Below are positions 23,595-33,929 of a DNA stretch of 64,000 nucleotides, one piece after another. Under the pieces are notes generated by a model. The model worked only from the letters and a program-made list of their open reading frames with translations, was not told the origin of the DNA and did no database searches. How positions within the stretch are numbered: the stretch's first letter is position 1; each line of letters opens with the position of its first letter. The stretch spans positions 71,512,322 to 71,576,321 of the forward strand of contig NW_026262593.1 of the NCBI RefSeq assembly GCF_021869535.1, written 5' to 3'. Origin of the DNA: Mytilus californianus (lineage: Eukaryota; Mollusca; Bivalvia; Mytilida; Mytilidae). The translations under genes were made by a program, and so were the position numbers.

Positions 23595-23931
23595 TGTAAT
23601 TGTTTTTCTTCGATTGTTGAATATGAATATTTAATGTGCAATGATATCGGTGACACACCTTAACATCACAAGTAAATGGTAAGTACCGTTGCCGGTTTGC
23701 TGCTGGTTTGCACCCGAGGGTACTATTTGCATAGTAGCCAGTATTCACTGTGATTAGGATGAAACATTTTGATTTAAAAATATGTTTTAAAAGGTTATAA
23801 AACAGGTAGTTGTAGTTAAATAGCAATTATCCTTGGTAATGGTAATAGTTTAATGTTGTTCATGGAGGAATTTTTGGTAGAGATAATCCAAAAGTTATAC
23901 ATCTATATATGTTTGAACTCCAAAAGTTTGT

Positions 23932-24022
23932 TTCTGCAGCGTATCTTAAAAATTACACTTTATAAATTTCGTGCTTCCGAAGCTGGCTTTACCTTCATCA
24001 AAACCCTCGAACTCAAACATGT
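23932..24022 (+). mobile_element. Family G repeat fragment
   Basis: TTCGTGCTTCCGAAGCTGGC, TTTACCTTCATCAAAACCCT and CGAACTCAAACATGTG. Confidence 0.5.
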
Positions 24023-24111
24023 GTAGCCTAGGATTGTATAAATACGCAGCAACCTTAGGAACGAAATGACCAAAAAGGACCTAAAAATAAAAGAAGGCAT
24101 TGTTTGCACCT

Positions 24112-24395
24112 GTCCTAAGTCAGGAATCTGATGTTCAGTAGTTGTCGTTTGTTGATGTGGTTCATAAGTATTTCTCGTTTCTCGTTTTTTATATAGATTA
24201 GACCGTTGGTTTTCCCGTTTGAATGGTTTTACACTAGTAATTTTTGGGGCCCATTATAGCTTGCTGTTCGGTGTGAGCCAAGGCTCCGTGTTGAAGACCG
24301 TACTTTGACCTATAATGGTTTAGTTTTATAAATTTTGACTTGGATGGAGAGTTGTCTCATTGGCACTCATACCACATCTTCTTATATCTATTCAA
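24112..24395 (+). mobile_element. Family C repeat, near-complete copy
   Basis: Starts near CCTAAGTCAGGAATCTGATG, continues through TTCAGTAGTTGTCGTTTGTT, TAGACCGTTGGTTTTCCCGT and GTTCGGTGTGAGCCAAGGCT, and ends TCTTCTTATATCTATT. It matches 63560-63836 almost throughout. About 280 bp, no coding frame; SINE-like in size. Confidence 0.85.
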
Positions 24396-24519
24396 GAAAC
24401 GCACCACCGCACTACCTTCATTATCTTCAAAAATTGTCATGTAAAAATATTTTCGCGGTTTTGATTTGAGATTGTTCTGCTTTCTTCCCCTCCCCCTAAC
24501 ATGAAGAAAAAAAAACTAA

Positions 24520-24598
24520 CAATATATAAATTTGGTGCATCCGATGCTCTTTCCTGGGTTTACCTTCAGTGCGAAAGCTCGAACTAAAAACTACGAAG
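24520..24598 (+). mobile_element. Family G repeat fragment
   Basis: AAATTTGGTGCATCCGATGC, GGGTTTACCTTCAGTGCGAA and AGCTCGAACTAAAAACTACG. Confidence 0.5.
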
Positions 24599-24599
24599 G

Positions 24600-26040
24600 C
24601 CAATGATGTGTAATTCCTTGCACATGTGAGAAGATATATGACGCAATTTTAATGTGTCCGTGCACACGTCTTGTTAATTTCCTTTGTTAGTTGCGTTTCT
24701 GTTTTCATTTGAAAATTATGTAGAACAGGAAAACAAGAGAAAAGCAAGTGTTGTGTCCTATACCGGTAAAACAATCAAAATGTATGCACTTCTTAACAAC
24801 TACGAAAATCTTATTTCATGCCAGTGCCGCTTTGTATTGTATTTCATGCCAGGGAAGTGATTACCTAACGTTAGAAGATACCTTACACCTGTGAGATATT
24901 ACAGGTGTGTTTATTTTGTGTTCATTTCAAGGATTGATTTCTACTTCAAATATATTTAAGGATAAGAGGTTTGAAAAATAAACAATATTGAAAGATGCTG
25001 ATTGATAGGAGCTTCACTGATTATGTCGGTTTTAATGTTAAATGTTATCGATGATGGATAATAGACAGAAAACGGAAGTCATGTTAATTAAGAATAAAAT
25101 CAGGATTCTATCTTTTTGTAAAAATCCAGACTACAATTAATTAGTTGGTTTACAAAAGAATAACCAGTTATTAATGCATTGATGTACACAAAGACATTTT
25201 AAAACAGCCTTGTTACTCTTGATCATTCAACTGACAGACATCACTTAATTAGTTTGGGTAAATTTCGTGCTTTGGATTCAACTGTTTAGACTGCTTATGT
25301 ATACCCATTGGTAGTCAATCCAGAAATAAAACTGCGCACTGAAATTTTTACAGTATTTATTTCCAATCCATTATTTAGTATAGATCAATCAAAAACGTTA
25401 AAAAATGTAAAAATTCAGTAGACATCTTTTAAAAAATTTTTAAAGACAAAAAATGTATGCGTTTAAATTTGAAACTAACAACTAAGCTAATATACAATGA
25501 TATGATCTGCTGAAACAGTTAAACTAGCAAATGATGTTTCAAACAAAAATAAAAAGATAAATACAGACTGCATAATCGAAAAATTACGTTATCAATATTT
25601 AAAAACAACTATGTGAAACCAACTTATTGTATTAGTAAGATTTAATAGATTGTCTATGTAAAGAACATCTATGAATAATATTAAATTTTGACACAAGTAG
25701 TCCTGAAATACAAGAAAAGTCTACTCTTATCCCTAGACATGTTTTGGAATTTTTATGATATTGTAAAGTCTGGGTTCAAAGTTCCTTCTTCAGATATATA
25801 TTTTATGCATTTCACATAAATAATAAATATAAATTCAATTTATCTAAATGTCGAAACTATATATGTGAAGTAGCGGAAAACTTTTTTTTAACAGCGATCC
25901 AAGAAAGACAACTCGATTTGTTCAATCTTCAGAAATCCACATTTTGTTCAAATTTTACAAATTATAACTTTAAATCCAATCATATTCTACAACACGTAAA
26001 AAATGGCGATAAACCAATGCCCAATTCTCAAAATATCGAT
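24600..26040. other. Unassigned stretch
   Basis: AT-rich; a short perfect palindrome-like pair ACACCTGT...ACAGGTGT at 24888-24910. No supported frame or family member. Confidence 0.45.
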
Positions 26041-26044
26041 CAAC

Positions 26045-26120
26045 ATTATGATATGACATACGGCCACTATTGGCTTGGGACATGCACATGAAAGATCATG
26101 AAAATGTAGCAGGGTTAAAC
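26045..26120 (+). mobile_element. Family C2 repeat, terminal fragment
   Basis: GGCTTGGGACATGCACATGA then AATGTAGCAGGGTTAAACTA resemble the end of the copy at 44871 (GACTTGGGACAGGCATAATC, GTGGCGGGGTTAAAC). Confidence 0.5.
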
Positions 26121-27278
26121 TATGAAATTTTAAATTAGTGACGGATAGAACAAGATTTTGATAAGACACACACGACCGACACGAAGAAAGACAAACAAGC
26201 AATTTTTATCCAAATGTTTGGTTGAAATGTTTCAACCAACAAGGGAAGTGAGGGGTTCCAAATCAACCAAAGGCTACGAATGAGTCGGAAATGACAATGA
26301 AGTTGTGAATGACGGTCGACACATGGAAACATATAGGCCACACCCAGCAGGCAGGTTGCAGTCGGGCCTTGAAAAAGTATTCAGTATATCAGTTCGGCGA
26401 AACAGACATTCCGGTCAGATATGGGATTCACATGCAACCCCCCCACCCCCAAAAAAAAAAAATTACGCCCGTTTTTTATTCATCATGTTTTTTTAATGCT
26501 AAATAATTTTGTTGAAAATATTTTTTTCTAATAGCAAAAAAGTGGACAGGATTATTGTTTTCAATCCAGATACGGCCAGAATTTTTGTTTAAGGCAAAAA
26601 TTAGGGTCAGAATTTTTTTCTTAAATATCTCAGACTGCCCCCTCAAATCAAATGGTCCGTACCTTAGACTTTAAATCTATATTTAGAGCTTACTGACCGG
26701 GGATCACTATTCAGTAATGTTATTAATGGGCTGGGGCGTGTGGGGTTAAACATGTTTTCGTAGGTAAATAATATTGCTGTGGAACTTTTTTTTTCATGAG
26801 AGTGTAATAGAGTATTACTTTCTGTTGGGTGGAATTGTGAAATAGAAGTCAATACGTTCTTGCTCAATACTTTGTCGCTTTGAAGGCGTCATGCTTGTCA
26901 TCCTCAGCCTAAGCAATGTGTTACTGTAATTTGAATTTCAAAATGACTGAGTGACGTTTTTTTTCGACGTACTGGTCAACTCCACCGTAGCGAATCACAT
27001 GACTTTGACATAATCAATAATATATTACAGTAAATACGAGCGAAAAATATCTTTATAAGTCAAGAATTGTCGCATAAAAAAATTAAATACACAGGAAATG
27101 GCAAAGTTCGCGAAGTCTAGTCTGATTTATCATTTTACAAAAAAAAAAAAAGTGCAAGCAAAGTGTGGGGGGGGGGGGGGGGGGGGGCGTACGCCTTCTA
27201 CGCCCCCTCTAGATCCACCACTGATTAGACAACAATACAAATAAAGAAAAGTACGAGATTTTTTTTTCTCATATAGAT
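26121..27278. other. Unassigned stretch with C and G runs
   Basis: A C/A-rich tract at 26439-26461 and a stretch with CCCCCTCAAATCAAATGGTC near 26637 recall a decayed family A end, but boundaries cannot be set. A G run of about 22 at 27166-27187 is followed by CCTCTAGATCCACCACTG, which resembles the end of the GTGGATCC elements at 33806 and 35739. Confidence 0.35.
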
Positions 27279-27512
27279 GAGGATCTGGATGGGGTTTACA
27301 GAATCGAACAAAATGCGCAAAAAGTGCAGAATTAAGAGAAAAAAGAATAGAGAAAAATAGGCAAACATAATAAAGAATAGAGAATAATGGGGTGCTGAAA
27401 AATAAAGAATATAAAGACTTCAGAATAATGGGCAAAGCAGATAAAGCATAGAGGATAATGGTTGAAAAAAAATAAAGAAATAAGGGACTACAATCCCCCC
27501 ATCCAGACCCTC
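27279..27512 (+). mobile_element. Family B foldback element, copy 4
   Basis: Left end GAGGATCTGGATGGGG, right end CCCCCATCCAGACCCTC. Interior AAAGAATAGAGAATAATGGG and GTGCTGAAAAATAAAGAAT. Flanks ATAGAT and AAACAT match at four of six bases. The 101-codon minus frame (27130-27435) is a frame through this element. Confidence 0.85.
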
Positions 27513-28365
27513 AAACATTCCCAAGGTATCTTTCAATAGTCAACCACTCCCTTCCTTATAAGGGACAAGTCACGAAACTGTATACTGACAGCAAATAAAA
27601 AGAATAAAAAAAGAACTGAATGCTTCTAGTCATATCGTTGCTTCAAATGTGGGATAAGGGAAGCAACTGCAATTAACTCTGTCATCTTAAATTGATTTCA
27701 CCACATCAAGATCTATACAATTGCAGTGATTAGATGAGGAAAAACAGTAGTTAAGAAATGTCAATATATAATTTACAGACGAATGAAGAAATTATGGGCA
27801 ATTACGGTTTAGAATGACTGATATTTATAACAAAGAAGGTGTGTGTACCTTAAGAACGTGTAATTTAATTGACAATTGACGGTAAATCAACAAAGAAAAG
27901 AAATAAAATATAATATACTTTTAAATACATATATATACAATATAGGTACATTGTTGGAAAATGTAAAATTTATTTGTACAAGCTTTAGAAACAGACGAAA
28001 AGCGAGAATCCAAATTATTGACTCTGATTTTTCAAAGAAATCGACAAAGCTTAAACGCAGACCGCGAAGAGGACCCCAAAATGAACTGTTACGCAAAAAA
28101 AAAAACATTACCCACATTACCGGGATAAAAATGAATATTTCAGCTAAAATGATGTTGAACGATACGTATGGAATCATATTATTATTAACTTTTCATATTG
28201 GTGCAAGACTGGACTGGTTTTCGAGTTGTCTTTTGTAACTTATTGTAAATGTGCCTTTCTAGTTTGACCTTTTGATTTAATATAGTTGCATGCTTCGGTT
28301 ATAATGGGTCGAAGACATGCACTTTTGTTTATCACGTTTTTATTTACGTTATGAACTGGCGGAGA
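27513..28365. other. Unassigned stretch with opposed open frames
   Basis: Frames of 120 codons (27876-28238, plus) and 96 codons (27887-28177, minus) lie on opposite strands of the same DNA. The plus frame contains a basic patch KLKRRPRRGPQNELLRKKKN, caused by A-rich sequence. No splice context or known domain was seen for either, so I do not call a gene. Confidence 0.4.
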
Positions 28366-28432
28366 TTGGACTCGCAGGACGGGTGCTACATGTGTAGCAG
28401 AAGACACTGACCCTGTCGACACAACCGGTCTT
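28366..28432 (+). mobile_element. Family F repeat fragment
   Basis: AGGACGGGTGCTACATGTGT resembles the 1521 signature ACGGGTGCGACATGTGGAGC; only this end is recognisable. Confidence 0.4.
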
Positions 28433-28785
28433 GCTCCTTTAATTTTTTTTTGTCCTGATTTGTTAATTGAAAATAGATTTTAGAGTTTTGAACATAGGTA
28501 TACAAATCAACTATTGCCTCTTACATAACACGTAAACACTAGGAAAATAACTCGTCGAAGATACAAGGGTTATAATTTTGTGAGTGTTTCGTCCTCATTA
28601 AACTCCATAGTTGCGCAAGAATCATAACAGTTTAAAGACCAAATCAACAAAGACAATAGTAGTTGAATTAGAAATAGGCAACATGGATCACCTCCCACTC
28701 TCCCGACCCCCCCCTAAAAAACAACAACAAAAGTACAAAAAAACAAATCCCAAAATAAAATAATTATATTCTCCCATATAAATGA

Positions 28786-28972
28786 TATGTTTCGTTAAAT
28801 TTAGGGGCACGCCATCATTTACCTAGACAGATAGCTGGACCAAAGACGAAAGTACTGGCAGCTCACGGAACATCCAAATTTTGTGTAGTAACCTGGGACG
28901 CAGAAAAATTCGTATCTGGAAATTTTAATGCTAAGCTGTTTACAAAGTGTCTAGTTTTTGATGGCAGCATTT
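28786..28972 (+). CDS. Unexplained open frame without ATG, possible exon or element remnant
   Basis: Between an upstream TGA and the stop at 28970-28972 the plus strand is open for about 61 codons without a usable ATG. The frame contains RHHLPRQIAGPKTKVLAAHG then TSKFCVVTWDAEKFVSG, a balanced composition quite unlike the A- and T-run frames elsewhere. An acceptor-like TTAAATTTAG precedes it at 28793-28802, which would make it an exon starting GGGCACG. I do not recognise the family. It could be a decayed transposon protein or a host exon; no second copy was seen in the window. Confidence 0.3.
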
Positions 28973-29053
28973 GAAATTAAATTATTTTTTCAATAGGTGA
29001 AGAATTGACAGAAAAAAGTCACCTTTTCTTAAAGTAACTAAATGTAAAATACG

Positions 29054-29258
29054 ATGTAAACAAACTAATTTTCGCGAGCAATTTATTTTCGCGACTTTCG
29101 CGAGTAGAAAAATAACGCGAATATAAATCGTCGCGGACTTTCAAAACTTGGATCTTTCCTTATCCAACTACATCCAGTAAATTTGAAAATCGCGAAGTGG
29201 GCTAGAAAGAGCTAAACGCGAAATAAACTATCCACGAAAATAAGTTGGTTTACAGTAT
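29054..29258. mobile_element. TIR element rich in TTTTCGCG
   Basis: Left TGTAAACAAACTAATTTTCG and right complement TGTAAACCAACTTATTTTCG form inverted ends. The interior repeats ATTTTCGCG, TTCGCGA and AACGCGAA, giving a local CpG excess in AT-rich DNA. About 205 bp, non-coding. Confidence 0.8.
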
Positions 29259-29609
29259 CATTGTAATCTGCAAAATTCGTTTTGACTTTTGAGAATTTTT
29301 CAAAATTCGCCAATTCAACATTAAACTTAACCCAGAATGAATATTTAAATGTTAAGAGTTTCCTAAATCCATTCTTCATGCCTGAAATTTTTTACTTGCT
29401 GATACAACTTCAGGGGCATCGAGTTTGAAAGTTGCTTCCTTTCTCAAAGATATTTACTTATGATATCAGTATCCCTTGAGGAACAATTTTTCTTCATTTA
29501 AGATATAAGGAAAGACTGCAAAACTTCCATATACACCAGAAATAAATGCCAAAATCCTTTGTCTTCTATAGAAGTAAGCTGAATTGTATATACATTGTGA
29601 TTTAATACA

Positions 29610-30116
29610 ATGTATACATACATTTTTGTACCTAAAAAAAAAACTAGTCTTTCAAGAAGAACCATGTTTTCGAGATATGCTATTAAATTCTCGTTTTCTT
29701 TCTCAAGTTATTGTGTGATTCTAAAAATCAAAATAGCATACTTATCGAGTAATAAAAGCTGTTGGAAGCTCAATAATAATAAATTTTTTACTGAAAATAT
29801 GAAATTGAAAAACGATATTTTTATCTTTGAGAATGATAAGGAAGCTGTTTTTAAAAATCGTTTCCGTAAGTTTCCAATATTATACTCATCAGCTGTTCAA
29901 TGGGTTTCAAGTGGGGAAATTAAGTGTAATTTTCAATATATATCAATACAACTTGGTTTTGTACGAAAGAGCAAAATATGCGATAATGGTTTACATTTAG
30001 TTTCATTGAGTTTACTTTATCCCTTTTTTTCTGCATATAGTGTTAGAATACACCTTATCGCTTTTATTCCATTCCGGAAAAGTTCTGAAATTACACAACT
30101 CTTTCAAACCAGCTGA
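29610..30116 (+). CDS. Long open frame of 168 codons, unknown
   Basis: This is the longest frame in the window, from an ATG at 29610 to TGA. A rough estimate at about 68-70 percent AT gives roughly an 8 percent chance of a stop per codon, so 168 open codons from an ATG is unlikely by chance in 64 kb (expected number well below 0.1). Composition is plausible for a protein. There is a basic N-terminal region, a charged middle (KNDIFIFENDKEAVFKNRFR) and a hydrophobic stretch at about residues 125-155 (LHLVSLSLLYPFFSAYSVRI) that could be a membrane segment. There is no known motif and no AATAAA close downstream that I would trust. It is not part of any repeat family seen here. Alternatives are a lineage-specific gene, an old viral or transposon fragment, or a chance frame. 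Confidence 0.35.
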   Translation: MYTYIFVPKKKTSLSRRTMFSRYAIKFSFSFSSYCVILKIKIAYLSSNKSCWKLNNNKFFTENMKLKNDIFIFENDKEAVFKNRFRKFPILYSSAVQWVSSGEIKCNFQYISIQLGFVRKSKICDNGLHLVSLSLLYPFFSAYSVRIHLIAFIPFRKSSEITQLFQTS

Positions 30117-30119
30117 AGC

Positions 30120-31795
30120 TATCTGGGGCCTTGTTTGAACAATTTACTGTGCATAAACAATTTCAAAAAGTTATGTTTAAACCATTGTAAACACTTCAAA
30201 CAGAGCATTTTCTTACTTTAATTTGTGTTTAAAAATCAAAAATCATAAACTAAAAAACTTTCAAAAATTATCACTTCATACACGTTTTACCCCATTAGCT
30301 CAATACTGATGACCTTTGTTTTTGCAACACTTGACCGAAACAGGAAGTTGTCTAAGTGACTGCTTTTTTTCCAGATTGGACTAAAGTGTATAGGACAAAT
30401 TATCTATCGCATCAAATTTATATTCGTTGTGTTTGCTACTCAAAATATCGTCTTCCTCAAAAATTGATTTGAAATCATTATTTACATGATTTTTAAAGAA
30501 TTTTTTAAAGAAAGGTTTAATCAAGGGTCACTGTAATAATTTCGATTATCTTAATCAACCATGCATTCATGAAATAATATATATATAAAAAAGCAACTTC
30601 ACAGCAGAAATTCATATAAGAGAGGTTCGCTATGAACTTTTTGGTTTCGCGTGGATAAAAAAATGTTTCTTAGATTTCACATCTAAAGAAAAAGACCTAT
30701 AAGATATGCTCTATAAATATGTCATTATTTTTGTAAGGCGCTTTTTTTATGTAAACTTGGGAGCATTCCCAGTTAGGTAAGGACAGCATAAGCATACTTA
30801 TAAAATATACTCCCAAAAAGAATCTGTCACATTTTACCTTAGAGACAAAATCAGTGATTATTCAAAATTATAAATACATTTGGTTTTGTAATTCACTGAA
30901 ATTTATAAATTTTTTATTTAAGATTTCCGTTTACTGGTATGTCTTTTAAAAAAAATACTCACTCAGATAGTTTAAAATCAATAAATATTTTCATTAAAAA
31001 TGTATCTATTTAGTCTTAGAAAAAACCCTTTTAAGCGTTATATGAAGATAAAAAATAATTTTGGACATGCACAAATGATTGAGGACAAGCAATGACCAAC
31101 TACACATTTTAAAGCAAAAATAACCCCAATGAACAATTCTTTTCTCATAAATATTTTATACATTTGAATGACCTCAGTATAGTTTAAACTTTGCAAATAC
31201 CTCTGAAATTTGTTTAAATAAAATCTATGATTTCGTAATATTTGGATTTTATACCAACTTATAAGGACCCTGCGCGCACCTCCTGGTTTTATGGTGAAAT
31301 TAGCATTTTACTTGCATATTTACATGCATGTGCACTAACCATATGATCATGCTTTGAAATTTATTACCAAAGGGTCTATCGATTCTTTTTTGTAATTTAG
31401 GTTGTTTTTGTCAATTCCCCCATGAATTACACAATATATGCAACAGCTGAATACATTATAAAATTGCAAACAATGAAATATAGATTGAATTCTAATAAGA
31501 ACTTGTATTGATGTATGTTTGTCATAGTAAGGCATAGCGAAATGATTTCATGTTTCAAAAGCTTGGTTAATAAGCTTGTCCAAGAAATGGCAAATTTAAA
31601 GAACGCGATACATCGTCATATTTATTTTTAGTTTAAAGAAAATAAATGTTATGGTATATGTTTTTATCAGATTGGATTTGATTTGAAATCAATATTAACA
31701 TGTTTTGTTATTAGAATTTGGGGAAGATAAAGCAATATCGTTGACGAAATTGAGCATGAACTAAAATGAATTAAAACCCTATACGCCCAATAATC
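30120..31795. other. Unassigned, repeat-poor stretch
   Basis: AT-rich; no family member, array or supported frame over about 1.7 kb. Confidence 0.5.
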
Positions 31796-31796
31796 T

Positions 31797-32020
31797 AGGG
31801 CCTCGGTGGCCGAGTGGTCTACGTAGTTCAACTATTATAAGTACCACTGGTCTGTTAACACCAATGTTGGGACTTCGAGCTCAGCACAGGGAATATCATA
31901 TTCAATACATGTGCATGTAATATGTATTAGATGTAGACTTCTTATATCTGAGAGGCGTCAGTCCCGAAGATATGAGACTATATCTGATTTACATACATGT
32001 AGAAGTAATAAATAATTATT
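31797..32020 (+). mobile_element. tRNA-derived SINE with hairpin module
   Basis: Begins GGGCCTCGGTGGCCGAGTGG, a typical RNA polymerase III A box (31807-31817), with a B-box-like ACTTCGAGCTC at 31872-31882. The head resembles a Leu/Ser-type tRNA. Downstream is a self-complementary module (31929-31985, AGATGTAG ... CTATATCT) and an A/T-rich end. The head is shared with the SINE at 48785 and the module is shared with 51680-51785. Non-autonomous; it would rely on a LINE partner not present here. Confidence 0.75.
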
Positions 32021-32780
32021 TCTTCTGTTCTCTTGTTCTTTAAAGAGCAATTAGTTTTGATAAAATAGGAAAAGTCTCAATATCTAAAATTTTCCAGATG
32101 CAGCAACAATTTCAGAAGCTGTTTTGTAGTTATGGGTTTTGGATGAAATCTTAATTGTGTCTATTTTTCTGTCATCATATTGATATATACCTTATCACTG
32201 CTTTTGTATGGCAATATGAATCCGTGTACTGTTATGTCTTTTTCTGGCTTAATTGCCAAAACCTGACCGTTTTGTTGATAAATGATACCACTTCTACGTA
32301 AATCACATGTAATTTATCTAGACTGAGTATTAGAATATCATATTCTAGTAAATATGTATATATAATTAGTCAGCTTATTTGAAATTTATTTGAGCAATAA
32401 CCATAATTGTTTTTGCCAGTTGCTGCGTAAAAATGAGTCAATATTCAAGTTTAAAATGTAAATGAAAAGATTGTTCTATATTCATTTAAATTTGTGCAAA
32501 AACGAATGACCTAGTTTTAAATTCCAAAACAACGCAGTGTTATGCACCTACCAGAGAAACTTCGAAGATACCAGGCGCGGTTGCGGGATTTGCAGTTAGT
32601 TGTGTGTGTGTGTATGTGTGTGGGTGGGGGATGCTGAGAATTATGAGTTGAAGGACCATATTTGACAAAAAATTGGCTGTATTTTATCCTATATATAAAT
32701 AACATTTTTTAAAATATTTTTATGCAACTTTTCACTACTGACTTCCTCTAAAATTTAAATTTAACCCATTTCATTTATTC
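32021..32780. other. Unassigned stretch
   Basis: Contains a short GT-rich tract (32601-32628). No supported frame. Confidence 0.45.
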
Positions 32781-32783
32781 ATA

Positions 32784-32958
32784 TTTTTTATGGGTCACAC
32801 GGTACGCAGACACTGTAGATTATATAGACTCGGCATGTTAGTAACGCGCATCTTAATATCCAATGAGTATACATGCGCCTAGATACTCTTTGGGATATTG
32901 AGATGTACGGTACTATACATTCTACAGCGCCTGCATACCGTGCCACTCATAAAAAAAC
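32784..32958. mobile_element. Long imperfect palindrome, arms ~75 bp
   Basis: Left arm starts TTTTTTATGGGTCACACGGT and the right arm ends in its complement (GCCACTCATAAAAAA). Pairing continues inward through CAGACACTGTAG / CTACAGCGCCTG and CATCTTAATATCC / GGGATATTGAGATG to a short centre near 32872. The overlapping minus frame (32879-33070) is largely the right arm and is rejected as a gene. Confidence 0.8.
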
Positions 32959-33059
32959 ATGAGCTTACTGAATTCTTTTGCGCCAATTTACCTGTACTAA
33001 TATTTATCGTACATGATAATCCTTGATAAATTATGGTACCATAAAAAGAATAGCATCGG

Positions 33060-33530
33060 GTTTTGGACACAGGCTAGGTTTCCGACAGTTGTTGGTTTTT
33101 CCTGGCCGGCGGGATCGTCAAAGAAGGAGAATTTTTGATAATTTATAACTACGGTACCGTTATCTATTTTTAATGGTTATATTACACATGATATCATGTT
33201 TGTATTTCCTTAGTCGTAATAAATCCGGTGTCCTCTAGTTTAGGTTAGGCAGTCGGCAAATTTATATGTGTTTATTATTTTTTTGATTATATTGAGATTT
33301 ATGGGACAAATGGCAATGAGATAACATTATTACAGTGTGAACATAGTTTTATGGTTTGTTTGCATACTTCAAAAAAAGTATTATCAAACCAATTTGAATG
33401 TCTTTACACTCAGTCACTCAGTCAATGTGAAATGCCGGTAAACCACTGGATAAAAGAGAAGAGAGAAGTCATTGTTTTTCATTACAATGTAAAATATATT
33501 GGCGCAATCGTATTATTTTTTTTTTCGCAA
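33060..33530. other. Unassigned stretch with a small GC-rich patch
   Basis: A GC-rich patch (GGCCGGCGGGATCGTC near 33105) stands out in AT-rich DNA. On the minus strand it is open for a short distance (DDPAGQEKPTTVGNLACVQN), without splice support. A plus frame at 33351-33590 overlaps a tandem duplication. Confidence 0.35.
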
Positions 33531-33531
33531 A

Positions 33532-33591
33532 AGATACTAGGCATGTTGAAAACTATTGGCGCAAATGATACTAGGCATGTTGAAAACTAGT
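33532..33591. repeat. Tandem duplication of ~31 bp
   Basis: GATACTAGGCATGTTGAAAA occurs at 33533 and 33568, with TTGGCGCAAAT between. Confidence 0.8.
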
Positions 33592-33805
33592 GCATACGTG
33601 GCATTGGTGCAAAAGGACGCATTTTTGGTCCAAACGGATGAAAACGATGAAACGGTAGTATACACAAATGAATGAAAGAATCTCATTCTCGAACTATATT
33701 ACAAGTATAATATATAGTCCCAGAAAGACTGCACAAATGAATGAATTAATGATAATACTACTCATTACTTGAATTTGTACAAACATAGTATGTATTTACC
33801 GTTAC

Positions 33806-33929
33806 CAGAGGAGGATTTAGGGGGCAAGGGCCTGGACCCCCTCTCATGGAGCTACATATATGATAAATGCATAAACTCTTTACAAGCATTACTCCAAACG
33901 TTGGTTTGCCAAGTCCTGGATCCGCACTT
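33806..33929. mobile_element. Short TIR element (GTGGATCC type), copy 1
   Basis: Left AGAGGAGGATTTAGGGGGC, right AGTCCTGGATCCGCACT. Same architecture as 35739-35877: a CCCC-rich inner border near the left end and a GGATCCGCAC right end. About 125 bp. Confidence 0.6.

Noticed and set aside
27130-27435. 101-codon minus frame rich in F, S and P
   Set aside because: Lies across family B copy 4 and a G homopolymer.
27876-28238. 120-codon plus frame with a basic patch
   Set aside because: Overlapped by a 96-codon frame on the other strand; the basic patch comes from A-rich DNA and there is no family match. Left as unassigned.
31797-31890. A functional tRNA gene
   Set aside because: The A box is excellent, but the sequence downstream does not fold as a full cloverleaf with matching acceptor ends, and the same head recurs at 48785 as part of a SINE.
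32879-33070. 63-codon cysteine-containing minus frame as a secreted peptide
   Set aside because: Much of it is the right arm of the 32784-32958 palindrome, it starts at a non-ATG codon, and no signal peptide is seen.
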